In this document: one piece after another, positions 46,461-59,657 of the stretch
Layout of the letters: the number at the start of each line of letters is the position of its first letter
Numbering within the stretch: position 1 is the first letter of the stretch
NCBI GenBank assembly: GCA_903632075.3
Contig: CAHIKZ030005437.1
Coordinates: 561,001-625,000, forward strand
Reading direction: 5' to 3'
DNA: 64,000 nucleotides
From: Acanthosepion pharaonis
Lineage: Eukaryota > Mollusca > Cephalopoda > Sepiida > Sepiidae
Translations under genes and position numbers: made by a program
Notes under the pieces: generated by a model
Databases searched by the model: none
What the model saw: only the letters and a program-made list of their open reading frames with translations
Told to the model about the DNA's origin: nothing

Positions 46461-48599
46461 CAAAAACCTTTTTATAGAAAGGAACATAAATACTATTTTA
46501 AAGGAATCTAAATATATTGACAATAGTCATAGGGTCATCTAAGTTTTATCTTTTTTGCATACCACACGAAGTTTGCTTATTTTTTGGAATTTGATAGCTG
46601 ACTCGTTAATGCAAAACGGACTGCATATGCTGTGTTCAGAGCTACGCAAAAATTTGATTTTTTTTCTTTTCGATTTTCGTAATTATAAATTTATTAGTCG
46701 ATCAGACATTTCACAACATCAATTACACTGAAAATCTACGAGCAACATGAAAGAACGTATTATTGCAAATGACCATTTGAGTTTATCCAAAACCCAAATC
46801 TATTCACAACATTAAAATTGGGACATCATTTGAACATTTTAAGTCAGAGGCGGTGTTCCCAAACTGTTCTCACTCGCTTAAAACTTTAAATTCTAAAGGC
46901 GTCTGGTTGGGAACCAAAAATGTTATTGATTGTTGATTTAGTGTAAAAAATCTGCTTCCATATGACACCCTTCATATAAATAACGATACGATGTTGTATA
47001 GATATAATTAGCTGCATCGTCTGTTTTTCTGCCATCGAAATAAATGTATATACAAAGAAGTAATTTGTTTGCTTTTAATCAACTGTGAAATCATCTAGGT
47101 TTCATGTTATCAGCTGTGCTTCCTAGCATTGACGGGAAATAATAAGAAACTATTAATGTTTACTAAATTGGCGTGATCAAATGAAATGGTAACTGCTGCT
47201 CGTCTTGCAAGAGCATATTTATCTAGAAAATCAGCATTCGAAATCGTGGTTTTTACATGGGTCCGTGCACTTGTAATTTAGGAAAATCCCAAACTATCTC
47301 CTTAACTAGGCAAGTCAGTGATATGAATATGATATGCAAAATTAGAATATTTTATTGATTTGTTCTTCTAACGGCAAAAATACACAAGCTTCCTCAATTA
47401 TTAAATTCACCGTCGAAGTGACTCTTGAATTAATCTGTCAGATCCAAGAACAAATCCAGAACGATTATGTAGGCTTAAAAATTATCGATGTTTACCCAAG
47501 TTGGATATTTTGCTTGATCTCTTTCCCTAAGGCAATGCCATGAAATGACGCGAATTATTAACATGAAAAATTCAATGTACTACATAGTTCACTCATTGAC
47601 TACTTATTCCCCTTTGTTCTAAACCCTAGAGATCTATAGATTGGAGTGCGTCAAGTTAGGAAAAAGTTGGGTAATACTCAACAAATATCAAAATCACTAC
47701 GAATTTACATTGTCCAAATTTCTTATGTGGGGCATTTGCTTTATTATTCATTTAAGACGAATTTATATTTAATCATTTTATCTCAACACTAAGGTTGTCT
47801 TTTATGGCTGCTTTTAAGCCTGAATCTACGACAATTAATGATCCCTATTCGAGGTACAATGAAATTACTTGCATCGTAAAAAAGAAATGAACATTTCATG
47901 TACAATTTTTCAAAGAAAACCAATTTCTTTTTTCTTATTTACACCATTTACATTTAAACTATTGTAATTTTTGTTGTTATTACAACTTTTCTGTCGTTGG
48001 ACCATTCGGTCTTTAACAGGGAATTCTAAAATGAAGCCACTATTTAATATACGGTGGATAACTGTTCTTGTCCCATTGCCCATATCCAGTCTAGTTCTTA
48101 TTTTTGATACTTCTCAGTTATTGCTTGCCTTGTTTCCAACGAGCCTAAGTACATAATGCCCAGCCCAAGTATTGAACTCACATTTATTATGCCAATTTAA
48201 TTCATCGTAACACAATAGGCCGAATGTAAATAGTGTAAATAATGTTAACTCCTCTGTTGTAAAATACGGCAAATGTGTGTTGAGGTTTAGGGAAACACCT
48301 AACTGATTGCTCTCCCAAGAACTACGCGAGTAATAGGTAGAAAAGGGAAAGAGATGGGAGGTAACAAAATAACACTGCCTCAGAAACCACAGCACGACAT
48401 CTTTAAGAAGGAAATGCTCACGGGATCGGTTTCACAAGACACCGAGTCTTGCCAAGTACTGGTTTTCCCGTCGCTTTTATTGGCATGAGGCAGCTTACAA
48501 AGACTCGGATCTTGATCAATTGCAAAGAGACCCGTATGTCAGTGCTGCTAGCGGGGGGGGGGAAGTTGGGTAAGAGCTAATGGCATACTAAAACAAAGG
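46461..48599. other. No gene seen
   Basis: AT-rich DNA with short meaningless frames (for example 47355-47543, 47971-48156 and 48114-48395). A G-run lies at 48551-48560. The more GC-rich piece 48280-48560 is not recognised. Confidence 0.5.
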
Positions 48600-48930
48600 A
48601 TTATTGTGAAATATTAAATGCCAAGTTCAAAGAGTCTGGATCTTTTATCCATGGAAAGGATTCAAAGCATATTTTTAAATTAGTGCAAAAATACCTTCAG
48701 GATAAGAATATGAAAGCTTTATTTTGGCTTTCAAAGAGTCTTGACCTGAATTATGTGATGAATTCAAAAAACTTATAAGAGCAAGAAATCTAATTAATCT
48801 GCAACAACTTCAATACTATACAGATGAAGCGTGGCAAAATAGCCATGCGGAGATTTCGGCTAATTTAGTAAAGATTACCGAAAAAGATTAGAAAAGATTT
48901 TAACTAACTAAAAGTTATGTGCATTTGACT
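48600..48930 (+). mobile_element. Tc1-like transposase C-terminal remnant
   Basis: The + frame from 48659 reads DSKHIFKLVQKYLQDKNMKA and LFWLSKSLDLNYV, matching the Tc1 stretch with the second catalytic Asp (DPKHTS...) and W-SQSPDLNPIE. The third catalytic Glu is lost: the text reads LNYV. A frameshift follows and the next frame gives DEFKKLIRARNLINLQQLQY, YTDEAWQN and ANLVKITEKD, then KSYVH. These are the expected C-terminal helices. I see no terminal repeats. It is a dead fragment. Confidence 0.8.
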
Positions 48931-51641
48931 ACAGAGTTTCTCATGCATGCCATTATTTCTTTACAATTGAATGTTAAACATTTTTGTTTATATATTTACC
49001 AACTTCTTACTTATAAATTTAGTTATTTCTATTTTTATAAAAACTTTACTACTCAATTTTCTCTGTACTTATTTCCAATAACCGGACCGTGCCAATAATT
49101 TCAGACAGATGTGTAGTTGTTCATATGATAAAATAGATTGGCTTGCTTTTAAAAGATTTCATTTTATTGATTAAAACTGAAACTTAATGTCTTGCTATTT
49201 CATTGTTTGTTGTAAGAAATGAAAATTGTTCCATAATCACATAAACATAAGATTTTCTTCCTAATTCTTTAAAAGTTTGATAAGCAACATTAAGGAAGTC
49301 TAGTGCTTAAAATAACTGTACTCAACTGACCTATTAAGGAAAGGTACTTTTACTTTTCTTAACCGAATTTAGGTGCTATCTTGACTACAAATAGCAACTG
49401 AAAACTCATTGTAATCGACTTTGCTATGTCAGTTACACTCAAAACTATTGACATGTCTAATAATATAGTTTTATGTGCAAAACAAGAGAAATAACGAGAA
49501 ATATCAGCGCAATATTTAAATTTATTGTAATTTTTTTATCTTCTAAAGTGACTTTTAAAAAATGTCAAGATGTTATTCATTTCAATGTAAAAATCACATT
49601 TATTTCAGCAAATTACAGGCAAACATTTTTGTTTCTTCTAACGAAAAAATGCAATCAACTTTTCAATAAAAATAGGCTTAATTTAGAATTCTTATTGAAC
49701 TCAAACTCTGATCAATAAAAATTCCAGTAAACGATTCACCATCTTTAAGATGTTTCTCTGGTTCTTTAATAATCGAATTTGCAAATAATAACCCCATAAG
49801 TCAAGTTTAGGTTCATTGATCTCTGATGAGATTTTCTTTCTTTTTTCTGCCATTTTTTAATAGAATCATTTGGTCAAGGTTGCGTATTCATATAACGATT
49901 TCGTGAATATTGCACCTATTTCCTCGGCCGTTAGGAATAGTAACACTTTAAAGGATAATATCGTGAGTCGTCCTGTAATTTTAATCTTAACTGACAGTGA
50001 ACCAGAAACTAATCAAATATCGATCTATTGCTAACTTCATAGTTGTACTATCTTCCTATATTGGTGATCGAATCAAAGGTGGAATTTAGAGTGTGACAAA
50101 TAAATTTGGCGAGTTTAAATTTTACACATATGAAGGAAATTTAAAGTTTAAATGACCAAGAAATTAAAGATTAGCTCATTATCACAAATTGTCATACTTT
50201 CTAATGAAGGGCTTTGAACTTTGAGAGCCAATTTTGAATCGAATTAAGAAATAATACGAAAGAAGACACTGCGCGCATCTAATCAAAAGGAAATCAGTTA
50301 CATGACTTGTTTGAAATCCTGGGATGAATTATCTTTATTTCTCAGGTTTATCTTTCTTCAAAGATGCAAATACTTGTTCGAATAACTAAGACAATGATAT
50401 CTGTTACGTTGAAAAATTGTGAACATTTCATTTCGTGCTTTTATTCAATTTATTGAAATTAAAATAATTCATTAGAAAGAATTTTTTGAGTTGAATTAGT
50501 GACATTCAGAATAAAAAGAATTCATACAACATCAGCCGAAAACTAGTACACTTCTAATAAGGTGTTTCTTTTTAAGAAAATTACTTTTCTTTCTAATCAA
50601 ACGTAGCAGGACTTAATTATTTATAGTGGAATATTACACCATCAAAACCGTTATTATCGTGTATTTTTATAATCAAACTTCTCAAAAATTGAAACTTTTG
50701 CCAAAAATATGAATACATTATGCAAAAATGAATACACTAGTATCAAAACTTAAGACTATTTGCTGTGATCGCCTTTATTTTATATTAATGATTGTACATA
50801 TCACTATAAAAAAGCCAAACACTTTGGATACTAGCAGAACCAAATAGGTTGATTTTGTCTCATCTGAATACTTAATATCCGTTTTGATTGTGCAATTTTC
50901 AGTTCGAAATGATTAAATCCCATGTTTGATTTAAAAGAAAATGAACTTTCCTGGAAAAAGTATAGTTGGCGTTAAGAAATTTATGGGTGATACCTTAGAA
51001 AACGCGTTACATTTAGGATAAGACATAAATGTCATTAAAGGTGAGAGCAAAGGTCATTCAACTCTGATTCTTGTGAAAAATTGATTTCCTATTAATTCTT
51101 TTAAAATACTTTTCTTATTCACTTTTGGATTGAAGTTGTATCAATGTTCGTAATGCAAAATTCTAAATAAATTCAATTTAATTTACATTAATTTCCTTGC
51201 TGCTATTTTGTCTCAAGATCTGATCTCCTTAAATATTTTTACAAACTATTAGTGTGAAAAACTGCATCATATGTGAATAGATTAACGTAATAGATTACTG
51301 TGATTGTAAGGATTTCGTTTACAGTTTGTCTAAAATATTTTGAGGTCTAATAATGATTTTTAATTAAATTTGTCTTTACTCAGTTTATGACTACTATGAA
51401 CTATGAATGAGGCTATATTTATGCAATATTCTCCAGCAAACGCACTTAAAATCTGGTTTTATGACAGAAATATCATCTCTTCTAATGAAGTATATAAAAA
51501 TAATGTAGAGAAATGTAAAAAAAACTCTCAGCAGAAATAGAAAGAGACTCCTGAATTAATGCCGTTAGGATTTAATTGTCATTAATCTCTTGTCGATATT
51601 ACTGTTGCATTTCTTTTCAGTACTTTCTGTTTTTCTTGCAG
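48931..51641. other. No gene seen; probable intron upstream of the receptor exon
   Basis: AT-rich DNA with no recognisable repeat. If the exon at 51642 is real, this is intron sequence of that gene on the + strand. I could not identify the preceding signal-peptide exon. Confidence 0.45.
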
Positions 51642-51793
51642 AACACTCTCGTTTACACCAATATCAAGCAGAGGAGAGACGCTTGTTTGCGCACCTCTTT
51701 GACAAATATGATTCCCTCTCCCGTCCGGTTCGAAATGCCAGTTCAACGGTTGTCGTAGATTTTGGACTTTCACTCAACCAAATCTTAGACTTG
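51642..51793 (+). CDS. Exon of a nicotinic acetylcholine receptor-type (Cys-loop) subunit
   Basis: The acceptor is TTTTTCTTGCAG ending at 51641 and the donor GTAAGT starts at 51794. The exon is 152 bases, entering in phase 1 and leaving in phase 0, which are the phases of the second coding exon in nicotinic receptor alpha genes. The peptide includes EERRLFAHLFDKYDSLSRPV and RNASSTVVVDFGLSLNQILD. It matches the start of the ligand-binding domain: an N-terminal amphipathic helix (RLFAHLF), YDSLSRPV (family YN.L.RPV), an N-glycosylation sequon NAS where the family has NES/NDS, then VVVDFGLSLNQILDL (family LTVxFGLxLxQIIDV). Such subunits form pentameric cation channels in the plasma membrane. Only this exon is visible. 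Subunit type cannot be fixed; a diverged chemotactile-type receptor is possible. Confidence 0.85.
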
Positions 51794-52610
51794 GTAAGTC
51801 ACAATTTTTATAATTTGAACGTCCGATTTTTATCTAATCTGCATGTTTTCGAAGATTTTGAAATTGTCGAATCAGTGTAGGGAAATAATCATTTCTTAAG
51901 CAATTTCTCCGATTAGTGGGCGGAAATAAGAAATGCACAAAATGTAATTATTTCTTTTTCAATCTATAAAAATGACTATCACGACTTTAGGAATGGCATG
52001 AGTATTCTTGTTTAATCTTTCACCTTTTTCATTGATATTACTGATTCCGAAGCAAATATGAAAGGTAATTCTTTTGATTAGACCTTATTTTCCCTCTATT
52101 TTATGTAGAGAAAATCACATAATATAATAATATTTTGAACCTAATTTACAACACGGTTTGAGATTTTTTCATATAATCAATCAGGTTTTGACAGTAATCT
52201 TCGAAAATCTCAGTAAACTTAATTTAGAATTTTCATGAGAATGTCTAATAGAACAGATTTTAGAGGCTCTTCATACTTTACATAAATATATTTTGTATTT
52301 AGAAAAATGCATCAAAATATGATTGATAAAATGTGTTATTTAATGATTAAACTATTTTGATTAAATTTTGTTCGAGTGTTTTCGACTCACCATCAACAAG
52401 AATAAATGAAAATAATTGCATGTTAAGTTTTAATCGAAACCCGTACATATGTTTGTACAGAATCCTTGCAATATTACCAAGCTGAAAGATGAATGTAAAA
52501 AAAAAAAACGGTTTATGTATTTTAAAACTTATACCTAATAATTATAATTTGGTGTATATATAACTAGTTGCCCAAAATTTATATCTTAAATTCATATAAT
52601 TGTTTCTGAA
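51794..52610. other. Probable intron; no feature seen
   Basis: Starts with a consensus donor. I looked for the short next exon typical of this family (DEKNQ...TTN) and did not find it. Confidence 0.45.
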
Positions 52611-52668
52611 CAAATGATTCTATTCTCTTACACTTTCTGTAGAAAGTGTAAGAGAATACAATCATTTG
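52611..52668. repeat. 58-bp near-perfect palindrome (28-bp arms, 2-base centre)
   Basis: The arms at 52611-52638 and 52641-52668 are reverse complements with a single mismatch in 28. Both carry TCTTACACTTTCT or its complement. The centre is GT. It would extrude as a cruciform, and in RNA as a very stable hairpin. Confidence 0.95.
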
Positions 52669-52740
52669 AACTAATGCCAATATTTTAAAGGTTTTACCAA
52701 TGTGTATATTTTCTGACTTCTAAACAAAATATTTAATTTC

Positions 52741-52742
<2 letters not shown>

Positions 52743-52794
<52 letters not shown>
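52743..52794. repeat. (TA)n microsatellite
   Basis: About 26 TA repeats. Confidence 0.97.
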
Positions 52795-52796
<2 letters not shown>

Positions 52797-52964
52797 ACAT
52801 AAGACTGTTTCCAAAGGAATTCATATCTTAAATCGCAAATTTGTCAATTGTTTCTTCCAAATTGATTCAATACTCGGACACATTCTGTAGATTTGAACTC
52901 ATTTTTTCTGTGTTTGAAATATTGAAAACCTATCTTTGAAATAATCATAAGGTCGTGAGTTCCG

Positions 52965-53250
52965 TAGGAACACTATATGTACAGCAGCCATGGCAGCCTG
53001 ATGGATCCCTTCCCTATTTGGGGTGGTTTTGAATTCAGATTTTTCTTTCTCCTAGGCTGGTTGAAGCCTCAACGCAAGAGAGGGCAGTCAATCTGGCCGG
53101 TGGGAGGAAGAGAAGAGATAGGTTTATACATCTCTAAATGTTATTTGTGTGAAGGTGAACATAACGTCACTTTCCGATTCGATAACTATTGCACCATTCT
53201 TACCGCCTAATGATAATGATAATGATAATGATAATGATAAATCAATAAAT
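52965..53250 (+). repeat. Dispersed repeat ending in a (TAATGA)n tail
   Basis: This is a GC-richer block containing CCATGGCAGCCTGATGGATC, TCTCCTAGGCTGGTTGAAGC and GCAAGAGAGGGCAGTC, ending in five to six copies of GATAAT at 53209-53240. The CTAGGCTGGTTG core is shared with 13983-14005 and loosely with 63344-63365. A simple-repeat tail suggests a retroposed or otherwise dispersed non-coding family. The open frame over it is not a gene. Confidence 0.5.
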
Positions 53251-53884
53251 TATTTATCTTGTTATCTGCATGTCGTTCTTAAAATTTTAAGAATACTACA
53301 GTACTACATACGTAATGTAAATTTCTGGTTTATAAACATTGCTATGTTAAAGGTTGCTTCAAAGTATTATTCTGATTAAAGAAAATTGAAATTAAATAAA
53401 AGGATTCCCCCAGATAAACAGGTTTGTCGAAAATAGTACTGTTTTTTGAATTGAAAGAGGAGATTGTAAAATAGTAAAATCTTCTTGACCGAGAGCATTT
53501 AAAAAACGAAAGATGCAAAGAGATTCCGCTTTCTAAGAAAAATCGATTGGATATGTTGTAGCGACATCTTGGAAAATTTATTTTGCTAGAATTCTGAATA
53601 AAGAAATTATAAAAATCACTTAAACAAAATTTCCTTCGTTGTGCTCTTAAAAATTTGCATTGTAAGATAAAATCACACTGATACAATTCATTTACAACTT
53701 CTAATACTTCTTTTAATTTGAAGAAGAACCATTTTAAAGGATGACCATTAAATCATTAGCCACATATGGCTATCGCTTAAAGCCTCTAAAATAATGGGAA
53801 TGAAGAGGTATTTTTGACATGCACCTTTTACCTACTTTTGGGAAAAATACATCCGATGAAATTATTTTATATTATTCAATAAGA
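53251..53884. other. No gene seen
   Basis: A minus frame of 114 codons at 53342-53686 has no recognisable motif and is low-complexity (Phe, Ser, Arg rich). I do not call it. Confidence 0.4.
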
Positions 53885-54030
53885 TTAGATTATAAGAGCA
53901 GAAGGCTAGATTATAAGAGGACAAGACTAGATTATAAGAGGACAAGACTAGATTATAAGAGGACAAGACTATATTATAAGAGCACAAGGATTATAAGAGG
54001 ACAAGACTAGATTATAAGAGGACAAGACTC
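53885..54030 (+). repeat. 21-bp minisatellite, about 7 copies
   Basis: Unit AGATTATAAGAGGACAAGACT, with six fairly uniform copies and one shortened copy (53980-53992). Because the unit is a multiple of 3, a + frame reads RLDYKRT repeated. Variants AGCAGAAGG and AGCACAAGG mark the edges of the array. Confidence 0.95.
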
Positions 54031-54738
54031 AGTAGAGGCGATTAGCGATCGAAGAAAATTTATGTTGAAGTATTTCTGCTGTCTGAACTGAAATCAGAAT
54101 TCGAGATATTAATTTTTACCTAAGCTTGAATATTGACCACTATCTGCAAAGTAGACATCGAACTCCCGCTGTAAATAATCTAACATTAAAATTCTAATAT
54201 ATTTTCGTTATAGGGAATATATGCCGATAGAATCTGCAAGTGCCAATAATACAGACAACTTCATTTTCATTTCATAAAATATGGAAGTTTTTGACAAAAG
54301 AGAAATTGCAAAATTTACCGTTATTAGTATTATGTGCTTTGTATAAAAAGTAAAATTGACATCCACCATTAATTAGATTATTGGTATTTAAAAAAAATCT
54401 TGAAAAATAACAATATAATTGTTATCGATTTTCCTTTACGTCGATGGCTTCCTGAAACTTGCAAATTCTAAATATTTCTTCTCAAGCTAGTTGTCCATGT
54501 TTGGCTTCTTATGATTTTTTTTTCAATTCTGGTCTCAATATTTTCGGTGTTATTCGTTTTATGTCATTTTTATTTTATTTTAAATCTATAATAGCGTTCT
54601 GTAAGTTATATTCTTCTCATGGAAAAGTGAGAAGCGCACTAGAATTTATGTTCAACTACTCAGGCATCATAGAGAAAAACGCGTATATTTGTCCCTGGGA
54701 TAAAACATCAAAATACTGTTAGCAGACACACATCGGAA
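54031..54738. other. No gene seen
   Basis: AT-rich; the + frame at 54459-54722 has no recognised motif. Confidence 0.45.
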
Positions 54739-55550
54739 TATACAGGGTGCGATGGATCAATTGTCATCTGAATTATGCCAAAATGAAAATAACGCTGATA
54801 TCTCATTTTAACAGATATATTTACCAAAATTACACAAAAGTATCTTGAAATACAAAAGAGTAAATTTATTCAAGAAAATCGCCATTGGCTTCAACCACGG
54901 TCACAAGATGACTTCCGAATTACCTGCAACTCTTCTGGACGGTTGGTGAATGTTGCTATAATCCTTGCCTTCAGTTCATCTTTGGTGTTACAAGAAGTTG
55001 TGTTGGTCTCTCGCACAACTGCGCTCCACACACAAAAATCAAGGGGGTTGAAGTCTATGGAATATAGTGGTCAGATGCAAAGGGAGATGTGGTCGCAGAA
55101 ATTTTCTGACATGGTGCAAGGTCTTGTTACCAGCCACCCTCTTGAACCAGGGCAGCACTACCACCTCAACACACTTGATGTAGGCTTCCGTGTTGACTCA
55201 GGCCCTGTGAGAAGATGAATGGAGGCATAACGTCGCCATCGCTAGTGATCACTCAAAACACCTTCGTAATCACCATTAGACTCTTCCATCTCTCTCCGAG
55301 TCGTCTGCACTGTCTTCAGTCTGAAATATTCGTATTGGAACCTCCGAGGCGAATATCAAACAGTACAACATGTTATTTCCAAATTTCTGGTGGGGGTGAA
55401 TTATGTCATGGTGTGCTCTTTTTTCTCACAGACGGTGCCTAAATGACCCTACTATATTGTGCAGTCGACAAAATCAAAAATAAACAAGGCGTATGCTCGA
55501 AATTAAAAAAAATTGACTATGGCGACAATTTACCTATCACATCCTGTATA
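54739..55550 (-). mobile_element. Mariner element, internally deleted, both termini present, minus strand
   Basis: TATACAGGGTGCGATGGATC at 54739-54758 and the complementary TATACAGGATGTGATAGGTA read from 55550 inward are terminal inverted repeats of about 24-27 bases, with TA at the outer edges. Minus-strand frames give ITSDGDVMPPFIFSQGLSQH (with the first catalytic Asp region lost and the Asp-rich DGD box kept), then broken text matching the SENFCDH and D-Y-PLDF region and TKDELKARIIATFTNRPEEL. The element is about 812 bases against the usual 1.3 kb. The N-terminal DNA-binding half and the first catalytic Asp are missing, and the rest is frameshifted. It is the same family as 1-272. The + frames at 54943-55442 are shadows. 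Confidence 0.88.
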
Positions 55551-57096
55551 TATAAGAGTGTGCTGAAAATTTCTCAGCTTGAACCACTTCTTAAAATCTA
55601 ACAAAATGACCAAACATTTCTTTTTCAAACATATTTTTTCTTGGTTCTAAGGAAAGCCATTCAACCTTCCTTAAAAGGGAAAAATACGTATGGAAAAATT
55701 CAACTCCGAATTATTCATCCACCTGGAAAATTCGCAAAGACCTCCGCTCTTAACTATGACAGTTGATTGCTTTCAGACGAGAAACGATGATTGCAAATGC
55801 TGTTTTCTATTTAACTTCAATCTTGATAAACACACCATACCGCATTACACTAATATTTTTTTATATACTTTTATTTTAAAGATAGAAACTGTCTAACGTA
55901 AGAAAAATCACATTACCTTTCATATCGTTCATTTTTTTTCTGCAAGGTATAAGCATTAATTATTTTGAACATAACTTTTCAAAGCAATTTTTCATTGTTT
56001 TCTCAATATTCCTGATTTTCTTTTTACTCTTGTCTTTATATTTCAGTATGGGTCAGCATTCAGCTAATGAATATATTTTTAAAAATCACATGTTGTAAGA
56101 ATATTTAGAAATTCGATTTTAACTGTAAATATCCAAAGCTCAAACTCCGTGGGCTAAAATAACTTTATTCTTTCAAAATATTAACTTCTGTTTACTTGAA
56201 AGATCACCTGTTCGAACGAAAAACAAATCTCTTTTGAAATATTGTTTGTTCGTCTCAACATAAGAAATAAATTTAATTTGGAATCGAAAAAATTCAACTA
56301 TTTTAGATGCAAAACATTGACACGAAAATTAAGGACACTTAATTGTTTTTTTTTAAAGATGTCATTTAAATGATAAAACTTAAAGCAATTGCAAGACTCA
56401 ATATTATTGTATCTATGAGAAACTAATTTTCTAATTTTATATTTCATTTGGTTGGCGTCTCCGTATTCCAGAAAATTATGAAAATAAATAAGATTGTGTA
56501 ACGTTTGCTTATTCGGTTATATATTGATGATTTTCCAATCACGCAGATGATCGTAAACTGATGTTCATGTCATGCAGGCTTCCTTCACTTGGAGTTTTGA
56601 CGCAGCAGAATCGTTCTATTTTCAGTAGACTTTGTATTATATTACACTACATTGAATAAATATCAATAAAGAGGTGGTAGAAGACCGAAAGCAAAGAAAT
56701 TCTATTTACAGTATTTTATTCTGTTACCATCGCTTCAATTCCAATGCCTTAAAGAATGAATCAAATGGAATTTGTAAAGATTTGAAGAAAAGAAAACAAA
56801 GAAACTGATTTTTAATTATACAATGCCTGGTTGCCAAATATAACCTACGTTGTTAATAATTAGATATAAACTTTTTCTAAAATTCTATTGTGTTCGAAAT
56901 ATTCACCCAAAAAGATTTTGTTCTGATACGCCCTAGTTGCTGATATAGCAGTAAAAATTCTCTGAAAAAAAAAAATTGTATCATTTATTCTGCTCGAACA
57001 GATCTCAACTTGAGCATGCAGACGTTAGTCATTTCGACTTTTTATGGCTATTTATTCAAACTCTGACAATATTGTATTTCCTTTTTTTCCTTCTTA
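55551..57096. other. No gene seen
   Basis: AT-rich. A + frame at 55690-55896 begins MEKFNSELFIHLENSQRPPL; no motif is recognised. A good-looking acceptor at 56046 is followed by stops in the frame needed for the receptor gene. Confidence 0.45.
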
Positions 57097-57184
57097 TTCT
57101 CTCCTCCCAAGGTTCTCTCCTTCCAAGGTTCTCTCCTCCCAAGGTTCTCTCCTTCCAAGGTTCTCTCCTTCCAAGGTTCTCTCA
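57097..57184 (+). repeat. 16-bp minisatellite, about 5.5 copies
   Basis: Unit TTCTCTCCTTCCAAGG, with alternating TCCCAAGG and TTCCAAGG variants. The + strand is pyrimidine-rich. Since 16 is not a multiple of 3, the three frames run through each other, giving the RFSPPKVLSFQGSLL-type frames, which are not a gene. Confidence 0.95.
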
Positions 57185-57916
57185 TCTTTTAATGTTCATA
57201 CTGTTATTATTTTTCGCTATCTTTTGAACATTGTGCCTAGATACTTTTTCGTAATATTTTTCTCTTCCCTTCGATATTTTTTTTATCATTCGCTACTTTA
57301 TGACTTTTGTATCAGAGCGTTCATTTCTTCAAATGCGTCTTGTCAACTCTTTTTATGCTCGTCATTTTTTGTGTTTGGAAGAGATTTTTCTAGCCTGATA
57401 CTTCTATTTCCCCTTGTAACGTTATGGCATTTATTCTTTCATTTCATTTAGCTTTTGAACCGATTTCGTTTGTTTTCTTTGTAAATGATTCCCAAGCGCT
57501 TTGTCTCGTTGTATTACGTTAGGATACTAACAAATTTATTCGTTATAACCTCACTATCTCAGTTATTTACTAAGCACGTTTTAGTCTGACACAAGGCCAC
57601 ATTAATACGGACACAGAGTAGAATTCATTATATTAACTAATTGACTAATTGACTTGCAGAAGGGGTTGTTAAAAATTATTCTACGCTTGTCGACCTAGAA
57701 TTATTTACTAGGCGGGTAATTCCGTAATTTGACACATAGTTATGAAATGGATTTTGATCTCTATCACGTTCCTTCTCTGTTGTTAATATTCTCCACTGAA
57801 TTAAGTGCATTGACAATAAAGAATGTGGCAAAATAAATACTTGTGTAAATTAAAAGCTTTTTTTTGTATTAATGGGGACATGGGATTAATACTGTATCTC
57901 TGCCTCCGCATGGTGT
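57185..57916. other. No gene seen
   Basis: T-rich DNA without a supportable feature. Confidence 0.5.
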
Positions 57917-59287
<1,371 letters not shown>

Positions 59288-59369
59288 GAACTATTACTTG
59301 ATAAGACAACAGAAGTGTTGAAACAAAATGGCTATTTTTTTAGTGACATAATTTTTGAATAAATAAAAT

Positions 59370-59372
<3 letters not shown>

Positions 59373-59434
<62 letters not shown>
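59373..59434. repeat. Compound microsatellite (AC)n(AT)n
   Basis: About 24 AC repeats then 7 AT repeats; read on the minus strand this is TA followed by TG, as at other loci. Confidence 0.97.
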
Positions 59435-59513
59435 CATTTGCACATAAAGTGCTGGTGTCATTAAAACAGTGCTCTCATGTTATATAACAGAGCTATAAAT
59501 ATATATATTAATA

Positions 59514-59648
59514 AATATGCATATCCCACACCGTTTGCAGTACTCGAAGTTTAATGTCAATTGCAATGACTCAGTATACACACAGTACCTGGAGAGAGTG
59601 TGTTTGCTATGAAACTCCGAGTAGAACAAACGGCGTAGTATATGCATA
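59514..59648. repeat. Imperfect foldback with about 38-bp arms
   Basis: 59514-59551 (ATGCATAT...CCGTTTGCAGTACTCG) and 59611-59648 are reverse complements at about 80 percent. The 60-base loop contains two short GTATAC/GTGTGT pieces. It sits directly beside the first of two 66-base direct repeats. Confidence 0.75.
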
Positions 59649-59657
59649 CTTATTAGT

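Noticed and set aside
53819..54010. RLDYKRT repeat frame as a repeat protein
   Set aside because: Open only because the 21-bp minisatellite unit is a multiple of 3; there is no start context or flanking coding sequence.
54943..55442. Two adjoining + strand frames as a gene
   Set aside because: They are shadows of the mariner transposase remnant on the minus strand.
56020..56100. Strong acceptor-like site at 56046 as the next receptor exon
   Set aside because: In the required phase 0 the frame meets a stop after six codons and does not match the family.
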